64,000 nucleotides of DNA from Terriglobia bacterium (GTDB lineage Bacteria; Acidobacteriota; Terriglobia; Bryobacterales; Bryobacteraceae), in NCBI GenBank assembly GCA_020073445.1, contig JAIQFE010000019.1, forward strand, positions 62,001 to 126,000, given 5' to 3'. The notes beneath the pieces are model-generated. The model was not told the DNA's origin. It saw only the letters and a list, made by a program, of their open reading frames with translations, and made no database searches. A program made the translations under genes and the position numbers. The first letter of the stretch is position 1. Each line of letters begins with the position of its first letter. Shown piece by piece: positions 11,413 through 19,453 of this stretch.

Positions 11413-12107
11413 GCAACGTCTCCAGATAAGATCCGCTTACGCTGTGCCGCGGGAAATCGCTCGATCGCGTATCGAAGCGTCGTTCGGGGCAGCGCGGAGT
11501 AGTTCTGCTTCAGAAAGTGCAGCAGCGCGGGCGCTGACTGTTTCCCAGTCTCGCGCAACGCCCACCCGACGGCCTTATGGATCAGGTCGTGGTCATCTTC
11601 AAGCAGAAGTTTGGCGATGGCGAATGTGTCGTCTATCTCGCCAGCCTTGATGAATGCGAACGTGGACACAATCGCGATGCGGCGCTCCCAGAGATTCGTG
11701 GATTTCGTCAGGCCGTACAGAATCTTGCGAGGACGCGTCAAGAGATGCTGGCCGACGATGTAAGGGGCTGACGTATCGACCAGGTCCCAGTTGTTCACGA
11801 ACTTCGTGTGCTTTAAGTAGAAGTCGAAGATCGCTTTGCTCTTTTCGCGTTCATACTGCGCGACCAGGATCTCGAGCGCGGCGAATCGATGCTCGTGTAT
11901 TGGAGAAGCAAGCAGCTTGGCGACATCGGTCAGTGGAAAGTGAATGTAGTGGTGAGCAATCCGCCGCATCGTCGGAACGGTGAGCCCGATGAAGCGGTCG
12001 CCATGGCCGTACTCGCTTTTGCCGGTCTTGAAGAACCACGCGAGATTCTTCGCTCGCTCCGGGTCGGCTGATGCCCTCAGTTCTTTCTTAAGATCGGAAA
12101 GTCGCAC
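11409..12107 (-). CDS. DNA alkylation repair protein, AlkD-like
   Basis: The 232-residue, all-helical protein matches the AlkD family of HEAT-like-repeat DNA glycosylases. The conserved blocks are present: LTVPTMRRIAHHY, FVNNWDLVD, LWERRIAIVSTFAFI and HDLIHKAVGWALRE. In AlkD the WDLVD segment supplies the catalytic Asp and a DNA-contacting Trp; both are here. The family excises N3- and N7-alkylated purines. The start is taken at GTG (12107). It is divergent from the small ribbon-helix-helix gene, with 22 bp between the two starts. Confidence 0.9.
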   Translation of the reverse strand: MRLSDLKKELRASADPERAKNLAWFFKTGKSEYGHGDRFIGLTVPTMRRIAHHYIHFPLTDVAKLLASPIHEHRFAALEILVAQYEREKSKAIFDFYLKHTKFVNNWDLVDTSAPYIVGQHLLTRPRKILYGLTKSTNLWERRIAIVSTFAFIKAGEIDDTFAIAKLLLEDDHDLIHKAVGWALRETGKQSAPALLHFLKQNYSALPRTTLRYAIERFPAAQRKRILSGDVA

Positions 12108-12129
12108 ATTGACACAAGATAGTATACGA

Positions 12130-12300
12130 ATGCCGATGGAGGTAATCCGGATCGTTATCGACGCCGAGCTGCTTCGCGAGATTGATCAGGCCGCTCGCCG
12201 TGCCGGCATCAGCCGGTCCGCGTTCATTAGCGATGCGCTCCGCGAATACCTCAAACGACTACGCCCCCGCAGGCCGACGGAGCGGGATCGCAAGTTTTGA
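12130..12300 (+). CDS. Small ribbon-helix-helix (CopG-type) DNA-binding protein
   Basis: The 56-residue protein begins MPMEVIRIVIDAELLREIDQ and continues with ARRAGISRSAFISDALREYLKRL, the beta-strand plus two-helix pattern of RHH/CopG/MetJ-type regulators. A second in-frame ATG at 12136 is an alternative start. Such proteins are often antitoxins or autoregulators, but no toxin gene follows: the next 105 bp is a hairpin repeat. It may act on the short divergent region it shares with the AlkD-like gene (inference). Confidence 0.75.
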   Translation: MPMEVIRIVIDAELLREIDQAARRAGISRSAFISDALREYLKRLRPRRPTERDRKF

Positions 12301-12320
12301 GTTGGATGCTCTTGCGGTTT

Positions 12321-12425
12321 GTGGGGTCAGGCTTTCAAGCCTGCCGTCGGCTTTCCAGCCGGCGTCTCATATCAGGATCGGGGCCGGGCAGAAGCCCGGC
12401 TGCAGCCTTGAAAGGCTGACCCCAC
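12321..12425. repeat. 105-bp intergenic repeat made of four consecutive hairpins
   Basis: The outer 24-bp arms (12321-12344 and 12402-12425) are inverted copies with two mismatches. Between and within them are four short stem-loops: AGGCTTTCAAGCCT, CGGCTTTCCAGCCG, CCGGGCAGAAGCCCGG and AGCCTTGAAAGGCT. The two mismatches between the outer arms occur as a pair that keeps the small local hairpin intact. It lies between the RHH gene and the 3' end of korB. No ORF or transposase is present. Confidence 0.8.
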
Positions 12426-12430
12426 GTTTG

Positions 12431-13483
12431 TTACCTAAACTCTTCCTGCATCCGCTCCAGCTCCGCCGACCCCGGACACAGCTTCTCATACGCCAGATCG
12501 CGCAGCGGCGTCGGCGATGACTGCCCCAGCTCGTGCATATCCGGCGCGTTTGGATCGATGTACAGGAGCCCCGTGACCACGGCGTTCGCGGGCTGATCAT
12601 CCAGATACGCCGCCACCTTCCGGCGATCCGTGGGATCGTAATCCTTGGGAACCGTGGAGAAGTGGACCACGCTGCCGTCGTGCATGGCAACCGATGTCGT
12701 GCCGGACTTGCTGATCTGCGCCAGGATTTCGCTCTGCGGCGGCACCCAATCGGCCTGCGTGGCCCGCAGCGTGTTCTTGCGCGTGTGCTTGTAGCTCTTG
12801 GTCGACCCTTCGTGATCGTTGAAGGTCACGCACGGCGACACCACATCCACCAGCGCGAAGCCGCGATGCGTGAACGCAGCCTTCAGAATTGGCACCAGTT
12901 GTTCTTTATCGCCCGAGAAACTGCGCGCGATGAACGTCGCTCCCAGCGACAGCGCCAGGCGCACGGGATCGATAGGAGCCATCCGGTTCGGCTCGCCGCG
13001 CTTGCTCTTCGACCCGATGTCGGACGACGCCGAGAACTGACCCTTCGTCAGCCCATACACGCCGTTGTTCTCGAGAATATACGCCATGCGGATATTGCGA
13101 CGGATCGCGTGGCACATCTGGCCGAGGCCGATCGAAAGCGAATCGCCGTCACCCGATACGCCGATGTACAGAAGGTCGCGATCGGCCGCGCCGGCTCCCG
13201 TCACGATCGCAGGCATACGCCCGTGGGCGGAGTTAAAACCGTGCGCGCCGCTCAGAAAATATGTCGGAGTCTTGGAAGAACAGCCGATGCCGCTCAGCTT
13301 GGCCACCATGTGCGGTTGGGTATCCAGCTCCCACAGCGCGCGAATGATGGCGGCGGTGATGGAATCGTGCCCGCAGCCGGCGCACAGCGTGGACATGGAC
13401 CCTTCGTAATCGCGGATGGTCAGCCCCAGCGCGTTGCGCTGCAGGGTCGGGTGCGTGGCGATGGGTTTTGCGATCGACGGCAT
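12431..13483 (-). CDS. korB: 2-oxoacid:ferredoxin oxidoreductase beta subunit
   Basis: The 350-residue thiamine-diphosphate subunit has C34-x2-C37 (LCAGCGHDS), the TPP/Mg2+ motif GDGDS (111-115) and its partner ENNGVYGLTKG (138-148), and a long C-terminal region. The enzyme oxidatively decarboxylates a 2-oxoacid to its acyl-CoA and reduces ferredoxin, or runs in reverse. The gene is 14 bp downstream of the fused alpha/gamma gene. 2-Oxoglutarate is the likeliest substrate by similarity; pyruvate or another ketoacid is possible. Confidence 0.9.
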   Translation of the reverse strand: MPSIAKPIATHPTLQRNALGLTIRDYEGSMSTLCAGCGHDSITAAIIRALWELDTQPHMVAKLSGIGCSSKTPTYFLSGAHGFNSAHGRMPAIVTGAGAADRDLLYIGVSGDGDSLSIGLGQMCHAIRRNIRMAYILENNGVYGLTKGQFSASSDIGSKSKRGEPNRMAPIDPVRLALSLGATFIARSFSGDKEQLVPILKAAFTHRGFALVDVVSPCVTFNDHEGSTKSYKHTRKNTLRATQADWVPPQSEILAQISKSGTTSVAMHDGSVVHFSTVPKDYDPTDRRKVAAYLDDQPANAVVTGLLYIDPNAPDMHELGQSSPTPLRDLAYEKLCPGSAELERMQEEFR

Positions 13484-13497
13484 GGTCGTTGCTCTTT

Positions 13498-15300
13498 CTA
13501 AATTTGGCTCAGAATCCCCTGCACTACGTGGCGGCTGCTCAGCGGGAATCCTCCGTACACCAGAACGCTACGCAGCTTTTCCTTCGGCACGGCGGTTTCC
13601 AGGATCAGCAGCGAGCGAAGTTGCGCGTCGCGGCTTTGCTCCACCACGAAATAAAAATCGTGCTTGGCCAGAAATCTCTCCACTACTTCGCCGAACGGGA
13701 ATCCGCGTATACGCAGATAGTCGGCGGGCGTGCCCTGGCGATCCAGTTGATCCAAGGCTTCGCGGACTGCCGGATCGCACCCGCCCATGGCGATCACGCC
13801 GAATTTCGCGCCTTCGCGAGGAACATACTCCGGCTCCGGGATGAACTTTGCCGCCGCCGCATGCTTCTTCTTCAGGCGATCCATCACTTCCTGGTACTCG
13901 TCCGGAATTTCGGTATAGCCGCCGAACTTGTTGTGCCCCGATCCGCGCGTGAAGTATGCGCCCTTCTGGCTTACGCCCGGCAACGTGCGCGCCGCCACGA
14001 AGTTTTCGTCCTCTTGGTTGTAGCGCTGGAATTTTCCGATCTTCTTCTCCAGATCCTCGGCGTTCAGAACCCGCCCGCGGTCCGGTTTGTAAGAATCGTC
14101 CCAGGTCAGGCGCGGCACCACCCAGTCATTCATGCCGATGTCGAGATCCGACATCAGGATCACCGGCGTCTGGAACCGCTCCGCCAGATCGAACGCCTTG
14201 ACGGCGAAATGGAAGCACTCGTTCGGATTCGCCGGGAACAGCAAAATGTGCCGCGTATCGCCGTGCGACGCATACGCCGCCATCATCACATCGGATTGCT
14301 GGGTGCGCGTCGGCATCCCCGTGGACGGCCCCACGCGCTGGACGTCGACTACCACCGCCGGAATCTCCGCGTAGTAACCGAACCCCAGCAGTTCATTCAT
14401 CAAGGAAAGCCCGGGACCAGCGGTCGAGGTAAACGCGCGGGCGCCGTTCCAGGACGCGCCCAGCACCATGCCGATCGCTGCCAGCTCGTCCTCGGCCTGG
14501 ATGATCAGGTAGTTGTTCTTCCCGGTTTCGGGATCTTTCCGGTATTGCTCGCAGAATCCTTTGAACCCGTCCATCACCGAAGTCGCCGGCGTGATCGGAT
14601 ACCATGCCGCGACGGTGCACCCGGCGTAAATCGCTCCCAGGGCCGTGGCCGTGTTGCCGTCAATCAGGATCTTGTCCTTGTTGGCGTCCATCTTTTCCAG
14701 ACGGAAGGGCAGGGGACATTCGAAGTGGTCCTTGGCGTATTGATAGCCCAGCAGCAGGGCCTTGCGGTTCGAATCGGCCAACGCCTTCTTGCCCGCGAAC
14801 TTCTCTTCGAGCAGCGCGTTGACCACGTCCATGTCGATATCGAGCGTCGCCACCATCGCGCCGGCGTAAGCGATGTTCTTCATCAGAATCCGTACCCGGG
14901 GATCGTCGAAATTCTGATTGCACAGCTCGGCCAAGGGCACGCCGAGAAACGTGATGTCTTCGCGATGCAGATCGGGGTCCAGAGGCCAGGACGAATCGTA
15001 CAGCAGGTACCCGCCTGGCCGGACTTCTTTGATATCGCGATCGTAAGTCTGCGAGTTCATCGCGACCATCAGGTCGTAATCGAGCGCCCGCGCGGAGTAG
15101 CCTTCCTTGTTGACGCGGATCTCATACCAGGTGGGCAGGCCCTGAATATTTGACGGGAACAGATTCTTGCCGCACACGGGAATACCCATGCGGAAAATGG
15201 CCTGCATCAGCAGCCCGTTCGCGCTAGCGGAGCCGGTTCCGTTGACGTTGGCGAGCTTGACCGCGAAATCGTTTACGCGAGTACGGAGGACGTCGTGCAT
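13498..15300 (-). CDS. korA: 2-oxoacid:ferredoxin oxidoreductase alpha subunit (gamma-alpha fusion)
   Basis: The 600-residue protein joins an N-terminal gamma domain (about 1-190, starting with KLANVNGTGSASANGLLMQA) to the alpha domain, recognisable by AAWYPITPATSVMDGF and AGPGLSLMNELLGFGYYAEIP. This fusion is usual for two-subunit KorAB enzymes. It binds CoA and, with KorB, forms the TPP active site. Its start codon lies 28 bp inside the end of the upstream flavoprotein gene, so translation of the two is probably coupled. Confidence 0.92.
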   Translation of the reverse strand: MHDVLRTRVNDFAVKLANVNGTGSASANGLLMQAIFRMGIPVCGKNLFPSNIQGLPTWYEIRVNKEGYSARALDYDLMVAMNSQTYDRDIKEVRPGGYLLYDSSWPLDPDLHREDITFLGVPLAELCNQNFDDPRVRILMKNIAYAGAMVATLDIDMDVVNALLEEKFAGKKALADSNRKALLLGYQYAKDHFECPLPFRLEKMDANKDKILIDGNTATALGAIYAGCTVAAWYPITPATSVMDGFKGFCEQYRKDPETGKNNYLIIQAEDELAAIGMVLGASWNGARAFTSTAGPGLSLMNELLGFGYYAEIPAVVVDVQRVGPSTGMPTRTQQSDVMMAAYASHGDTRHILLFPANPNECFHFAVKAFDLAERFQTPVILMSDLDIGMNDWVVPRLTWDDSYKPDRGRVLNAEDLEKKIGKFQRYNQEDENFVAARTLPGVSQKGAYFTRGSGHNKFGGYTEIPDEYQEVMDRLKKKHAAAAKFIPEPEYVPREGAKFGVIAMGGCDPAVREALDQLDRQGTPADYLRIRGFPFGEVVERFLAKHDFYFVVEQSRDAQLRSLLILETAVPKEKLRSVLVYGGFPLSSRHVVQGILSQI

Positions 15301-17072
15301 GAGACTCCAGAATTAGGTGCGCCAGCGTATGGAATGAGTAAGTCGAACTTTTGCATGTCCCAGGCCGCCGTCGGGCAGCGCTCGGCGCACAGGCCGCAGT
15401 GAACGCAAACGTCTTCATCCTTCACCATGGCCCGTCCGGTTTGCGGCAAGGGATTCGAAGCGTAAATTGCCTGTTCGAGGTTAGTGGCCGGCGCGGAAAG
15501 CCTGGTCCGCAGTTCCGATTCCTCGCCATCCCGGGTAATGGTCAGGCACTGCACCGGGCAGATGTCCACGCAGGCGTCGCACTCGATGCAGCGCTTCTCG
15601 ACGAACACCGTCTCGATATCGCAGTTGAGACATCGCTGCACTTCGCGTGCAGTCTGCTCCGGGTCGAACCCTAGCTCCACTTCAATGTTGAGCTGCTGGA
15701 AGCGCTTGGTCAGCTCCACATGCTGCATCTTCTGGCGCTTCGATGGGTTGTAGTCGTTGTGATAGCTCCACTCGCTGATGCCCATCTTCTGGCTGACCAG
15801 GTTGGAGCCTTGCTTGGGGCGATCGGTGACCGGCACACCCTGGCAATGGTTGTGAATCGAGATGGCCGCTTGGTGCCCGTGCGCGACCGCCCAGATGATG
15901 TTCTTGGGTCCCCACGCCGCGTCGCCGCCGAAGAAAACTCCCGGGCGCGTCGATTGGAACGTGGCCTTGTCCACCGTGGGCATGCCCCACTTGTCGAACT
16001 CGATTCCGAGGTCGCGCTCGATCCAGGGGAACGCGTTTTCCTGGCCGATCGCAAGGATCACATCGTCGGCGGGAAGAAACACTTCGTCGATCACGCGCGA
16101 TTTCTTGGCCTCGGCGTCCCATTCCAGACGCTCGAACTCCATGCCCTTCAGCACGCCGTTTTCGACCACGAAGCGCTTCGGCGCGTGGTTGATGACGATG
16201 TCGATGCCTTCTTCTTCGGCATCGTCCAGTTCCCACGGCGACGCCTTGAAGTATCCGCGCGGGCGGCGAGCCATCACCTTGATATCTTTCCCGCCCAGTC
16301 TTCGCGACGACCGGCAGCAGTCCATGGCCGTGTTGCCGACGCCGATGATCAGAACCCGCTCGCCGATCTTATCGATATGCCCAAACGCGACCGATTCCAG
16401 CCAGTCGATGCCGATGTGGATCCGGTCCGTGTCCTTGCGGCCCGGCAGATCTAATTCCTTGCCGCGCGGCGCGCCGGTGCCGACGAACACTGCGTCGTAC
16501 TTATCGTTCAATAGTCCTTGGAGGCTGCTGACAGGCGAGTTGTAGCGAATATCGACGCCCATGTCGAGAATCGTGCCGACCTCGTCGTCGAGCACCTTTT
16601 CGGGCAGCCGGAACGACGGAATATTCGACCGCATCAGCCCGCCGGGCTTGTTCTGTTTTTCGAAAATCGTGACTTCGTAGCCGAGCGGCCGCAAATCGTT
16701 CGCCACCGTAAGTGATGACGGGCCGGCTCCGATCAGCGCCACGCGCTTGCCATTCGATTCTGTTGGGATCTTCGGGAGCAGGTGCGAAATATCGCCCTTG
16801 AGATCGGCGGCCACGCGTTTCAGGCGGCAGATCGCGACGGGAGCTCCATCCAGGCGTCCCCGGCGGCAGGCCGGCTCGCATGGTCGATCGCAGGTGCGGC
16901 CTAGAATCGCCGGGAACACGTTGGATTCCCGGTTGACCATGTAGGCGTCGGTGTACTTACCCTGTGCGATAAGTCGGATGTACTGCGGCACGTTCGTGTG
17001 CGCAGGGCAGGCCCACTGACAATCGACTACTTGGTGGAAGTAATCAGGGTTGCGAACGTCGCTAGTCTTCAG
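15273..17072 (-). CDS. GltD-like NAD(P)H flavoprotein fused to a double 4Fe-4S ferredoxin; apparent CTG start
   Basis: From the C-terminus backwards, the product has an 8-Fe ferredoxin-like tail (CLNCD, CIECDACVDICP, CVHCGLCAERCP), an NAD(P)-binding fold (IIGVGNTAMDC), an FAD fold (LIGAGPSS) and a GltD-type cysteine region (CDRPCEPACRRG). The first ordinary start, GTG at 16991, would cut off the conserved Fe-S residues in VVDCQWACPAHTN. The open frame extends 27 codons further to CTG at 17070-17072, preceded by AGGGGA at an ideal 6-base spacing. No ATG, GTG or TTG exists between GTG 16991 and the upstream in-frame stop. It probably passes electrons between the KorAB ferredoxin pool and NAD(P)(H). 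Confidence 0.85.
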   Translation of the reverse strand: MKTSDVRNPDYFHQVVDCQWACPAHTNVPQYIRLIAQGKYTDAYMVNRESNVFPAILGRTCDRPCEPACRRGRLDGAPVAICRLKRVAADLKGDISHLLPKIPTESNGKRVALIGAGPSSLTVANDLRPLGYEVTIFEKQNKPGGLMRSNIPSFRLPEKVLDDEVGTILDMGVDIRYNSPVSSLQGLLNDKYDAVFVGTGAPRGKELDLPGRKDTDRIHIGIDWLESVAFGHIDKIGERVLIIGVGNTAMDCCRSSRRLGGKDIKVMARRPRGYFKASPWELDDAEEEGIDIVINHAPKRFVVENGVLKGMEFERLEWDAEAKKSRVIDEVFLPADDVILAIGQENAFPWIERDLGIEFDKWGMPTVDKATFQSTRPGVFFGGDAAWGPKNIIWAVAHGHQAAISIHNHCQGVPVTDRPKQGSNLVSQKMGISEWSYHNDYNPSKRQKMQHVELTKRFQQLNIEVELGFDPEQTAREVQRCLNCDIETVFVEKRCIECDACVDICPVQCLTITRDGEESELRTRLSAPATNLEQAIYASNPLPQTGRAMVKDEDVCVHCGLCAERCPTAAWDMQKFDLLIPYAGAPNSGVSCTTSSVLA

Positions 17073-17078
17073 AGTCTT

Positions 17079-17084
17079 TCCCCT
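17079..17084 (-). promoter_or_regulatory. Shine-Dalgarno site supporting the CTG start
   Basis: On the minus strand AGGGGA ends 6 bases before the CTG at 17072. A TAAAAT hexamer (17093-17098) ~8 bp further upstream could be the -10 box, giving a short leader that includes this site. The GTG 81 bases downstream (16991) lacks a comparable site. Confidence 0.55.
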
Positions 17085-17137
17085 GAGATTTGATTTTACA
17101 ACAACTTAATCGCTAAACTTGACATTCTTCTCGACCT

Positions 17138-17863
17138 GTGAATTCTAGCAAACAATCCTTAGTGCTCCTGCCCGGCTTCCTCTGCGACCAAACGGTATGG
17201 AAACATCAGATGACGGCATTGGCGGATGTCGCAGACTCAAGCTGCATGGAATGGGCCCCCGAGCACGATTCCATCGTTGCCATGGCCGAGGCCGTGCTGC
17301 GCTGGGCGCCGCCGACGTTCGCACTCGCCGGGCACTCCATGGGCGGCCGCGTAGCCTTCCAGGTCTATCGGCTGGCGCCCGAACGAGTGACCAAGCTCGC
17401 AGTATTTAACACGGGCTCCGATGCGCGTCCCGCAGGTGACGCAGGGGCAGCCGAAGAAGCCGGTCGCCGAAAGTTGCTGGCGATCGCCCGCTCCCAAGGC
17501 ATGCGGCCCATGGCCGTCGAGTGGCTCAAAGGCATGCTCCCGCCGTACCGGCAGAGCGATACCCCGCTGGTCGAAGAAATCATCCAGATGTTCGAACGCA
17601 AGTCGGCGGATCTGTTCGAAATCCAGATGCTGGCGCTGCTCGGCCGCCCGAATGCGACTCCCTTGCTCCAGCAGATCCAGTGCCCGGCGCTGGTGCTGAC
17701 GGGTGCCGACGACGCCTGGAGTCCGCCCGCCCGCCATGCTGAAATCGCTCAGTTCATTCCGCATAGCGAACTGGTGCTGGTTCCCAAGTGCGGGCATATG
17801 TCGACCATGGAGCGGCCGGATGAGGTGACCGCCGCCATGCGCGCATGGCTGAATCGGTTGTAA
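17138..17863 (+). CDS. Alpha/beta-hydrolase
   Basis: The 241-residue protein has the oxyanion-loop segment LLPGFLCDQTVW, the nucleophile elbow GHSMGG, the acid region LVLTGADDAWSP and the catalytic-histidine region KCGHMSTMERPDEV, so the Ser-Asp-His triad is complete. There is no signal peptide, so it is likely cytoplasmic. Substrate is unknown. A perfect TTGACA (17119-17124) lies just before the GTG start, which would put the -10 inside the first codons; a downstream GTG at 17161 is therefore an alternative leaderless start. It is divergent from the KOR operon. Confidence 0.85.
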   Translation: MNSSKQSLVLLPGFLCDQTVWKHQMTALADVADSSCMEWAPEHDSIVAMAEAVLRWAPPTFALAGHSMGGRVAFQVYRLAPERVTKLAVFNTGSDARPAGDAGAAEEAGRRKLLAIARSQGMRPMAVEWLKGMLPPYRQSDTPLVEEIIQMFERKSADLFEIQMLALLGRPNATPLLQQIQCPALVLTGADDAWSPPARHAEIAQFIPHSELVLVPKCGHMSTMERPDEVTAAMRAWLNRL

Positions 17864-17941
17864 ACTGAATGGCGTACTTGCGCCCGACCCCGATCGGGAC
17901 GGTATCATTAACCTTTCCCCTGAAGTGAACGGAATCATATA

Positions 17942-19132
17942 GTGGCTAGAATAGTTGGGGTCCTGAAAGAGACCTTCCCCGGTGAGCGGTGTGTGGCGAT
18001 CGTCCCGCGCTCGGTGGAGGTTCTCAAAAAATCTGACATCACGGTGATTGTGGAACCGTCGGCTGGCGTCGAAGCTGGCTACACCGACGACCAGTACATC
18101 GCCAAGGGCGCGACTACCGCCTCCCGCGCAGAGATTTTCGCGCAGGCCGATATCATCATCCAGTTCCGCAGCCTGGGTGCGAATCCCGAGGCTGGCCGCG
18201 CCGATCTTGGCTCCCTGCGCGCTGGCCAGATCGTGATGGGACTAGGCGAGCCGCTCACGGCGGTCCGTGAGGCTGCGGATCTCGCGGCCACGGGCGTGTC
18301 GTTCTTCGCGATGGAACTGATTCCGCGAACCACGCGCGCGCAGAGCATGGACGTGCTGTCCTCGCTCGCGACCATTTCGGGCTACGAAGCCGTGCTGCTG
18401 GCCGCTCAGGCGCTTCCGAAAATCTTTCCGATGCTGATGACCGCCGCCGGCACCATTACTCCTGCGAAGGTATTCGTCATCGGCGCCGGTGTGGCCGGGT
18501 TGCAAGCCATCGCCACGGCGCGACGCCTGGGATCGGTGGTCAGCGCGTACGATGTCCGTCCCGCGGTGAAAGACCAGATCGTCAGCGTGGGCGCGAAATT
18601 CATCAGCCTGGACGTCGAAGCCACCGCCGCCGAGGATAAGGGCGGTTACGCCAAGGTCATGGACGAGGCGTTCTATCGCCGCCAGCGCGAACTGATGCTG
18701 GAGGTAGTCCGCGAGCAGGACGTGGTGATTTCGACCGCCGCCGTTCCCGGCAAGAAGGCTCCCGTGCTGATCACCAGGGAAATGGTCGAAGCCATGGCGC
18801 CCGGGTCGGTGATCATGGATATCGCCGCGGTGCGCGGCGGCAATTGCGAGCTTACACGCCCCGGCGAAACCGTGATCCACAAGGGCGTCACGATCCTGGG
18901 CCCGACCAACTTCGCGTCCATGGCCCCCTACCACGCAAGCCAGATGTTCTCGGCCAACGCGATCACGTTTCTGAAGCACCTGATTGGGTTCCTGCCTCTG
19001 TCGAGCGAAGTGACCGATGACATCGTCACCGACACTCTGGTCACGCACGGTGGTGAGGTGACGAATTCTCGGGTCCGTGAAGCGCTCGGACTACCCGCCG
19101 CGGAGCCGGTTTCTTCCGGGAAGGTTTCCTAA
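17942..19132 (+). CDS. pntAA: Proton-translocating NAD(P) transhydrogenase, alpha-1 (NAD-binding) subunit
   Basis: The 396-residue protein, starting at GTG, matches domain I of transhydrogenase: N-terminal VGVLKETFPGERCVAIVPRSVEVLKK, the NAD fold VIGAGVAGLQAIATARRLG, and the conserved segment TAAVPGKKAPVLITREMVE. It binds NAD(H) at the cytoplasmic face. The split into three genes (pntAA, pntAB, pntB) is the Rhodospirillum-type arrangement. A perfect CCCGATCGGG palindrome lies upstream (17888-17897) near a weak TTGCGC/TATCAT promoter match with a long 19-bp spacer. Confidence 0.95.
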   Translation: MARIVGVLKETFPGERCVAIVPRSVEVLKKSDITVIVEPSAGVEAGYTDDQYIAKGATTASRAEIFAQADIIIQFRSLGANPEAGRADLGSLRAGQIVMGLGEPLTAVREAADLAATGVSFFAMELIPRTTRAQSMDVLSSLATISGYEAVLLAAQALPKIFPMLMTAAGTITPAKVFVIGAGVAGLQAIATARRLGSVVSAYDVRPAVKDQIVSVGAKFISLDVEATAAEDKGGYAKVMDEAFYRRQRELMLEVVREQDVVISTAAVPGKKAPVLITREMVEAMAPGSVIMDIAAVRGGNCELTRPGETVIHKGVTILGPTNFASMAPYHASQMFSANAITFLKHLIGFLPLSSEVTDDIVTDTLVTHGGEVTNSRVREALGLPAAEPVSSGKVS

Positions 19133-19135
19133 ACA

Positions 19136-19432
19136 ATGCAGTCCTACGAATTTGGTTTGTACGTCTTCATGCTCGCTGCGTTCCTCGGATTCGAGCTGGT
19201 CAAGCGAGTTTCCCCACTTCTGCACACGCCGCTGATGTCGCTCTCGAACGCGATCTCAGCCATCGCCGTGGTCGGCGCGATCCTGATTTCCGGCGAGAAA
19301 GACGCCTCCACGCTCCAGCGCGTGCTTGGATTCGTCGCGGTGATCTGCGCCACGCTCAACGTGGTCGCGGGGTACCTCATCACCGACCGCATGCTCAAGA
19401 TGTTCCGCAAGCGCGAGCCTGAGAAGAAATAA
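19136..19432 (+). CDS. pntAB: NAD(P) transhydrogenase, alpha-2 membrane subunit
   Basis: The 98-residue protein has three to four hydrophobic helices and the conserved TPLMSLSNAISAIAVVGAIL stretch of the PntA membrane domain, ending with a basic tail (DRMLKMFRKREPEKK). It forms part of the proton channel with PntB. It begins 3 bp after pntAA ends and 21 bp before pntB. Confidence 0.95.
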   Translation: MQSYEFGLYVFMLAAFLGFELVKRVSPLLHTPLMSLSNAISAIAVVGAILISGEKDASTLQRVLGFVAVICATLNVVAGYLITDRMLKMFRKREPEKK

Positions 19433-19453
19433 CCAAGAAATAGTCAAGACCAG

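Noticed and set aside
12130-12425. Toxin-antitoxin system formed by the ribbon-helix-helix gene
   Set aside because: No toxin-like gene follows; the downstream sequence is a hairpin repeat and then the 3' end of korB.
12321-12425. CRISPR-like array
   Set aside because: The repeats are inverted and not direct, and there are no uniform spacers or cas genes in the window.
13468-15153. Open frame of 561 codons on the plus strand
   Set aside because: It is antisense to korA. The protein shows only low-complexity His/Arg-rich sequence.
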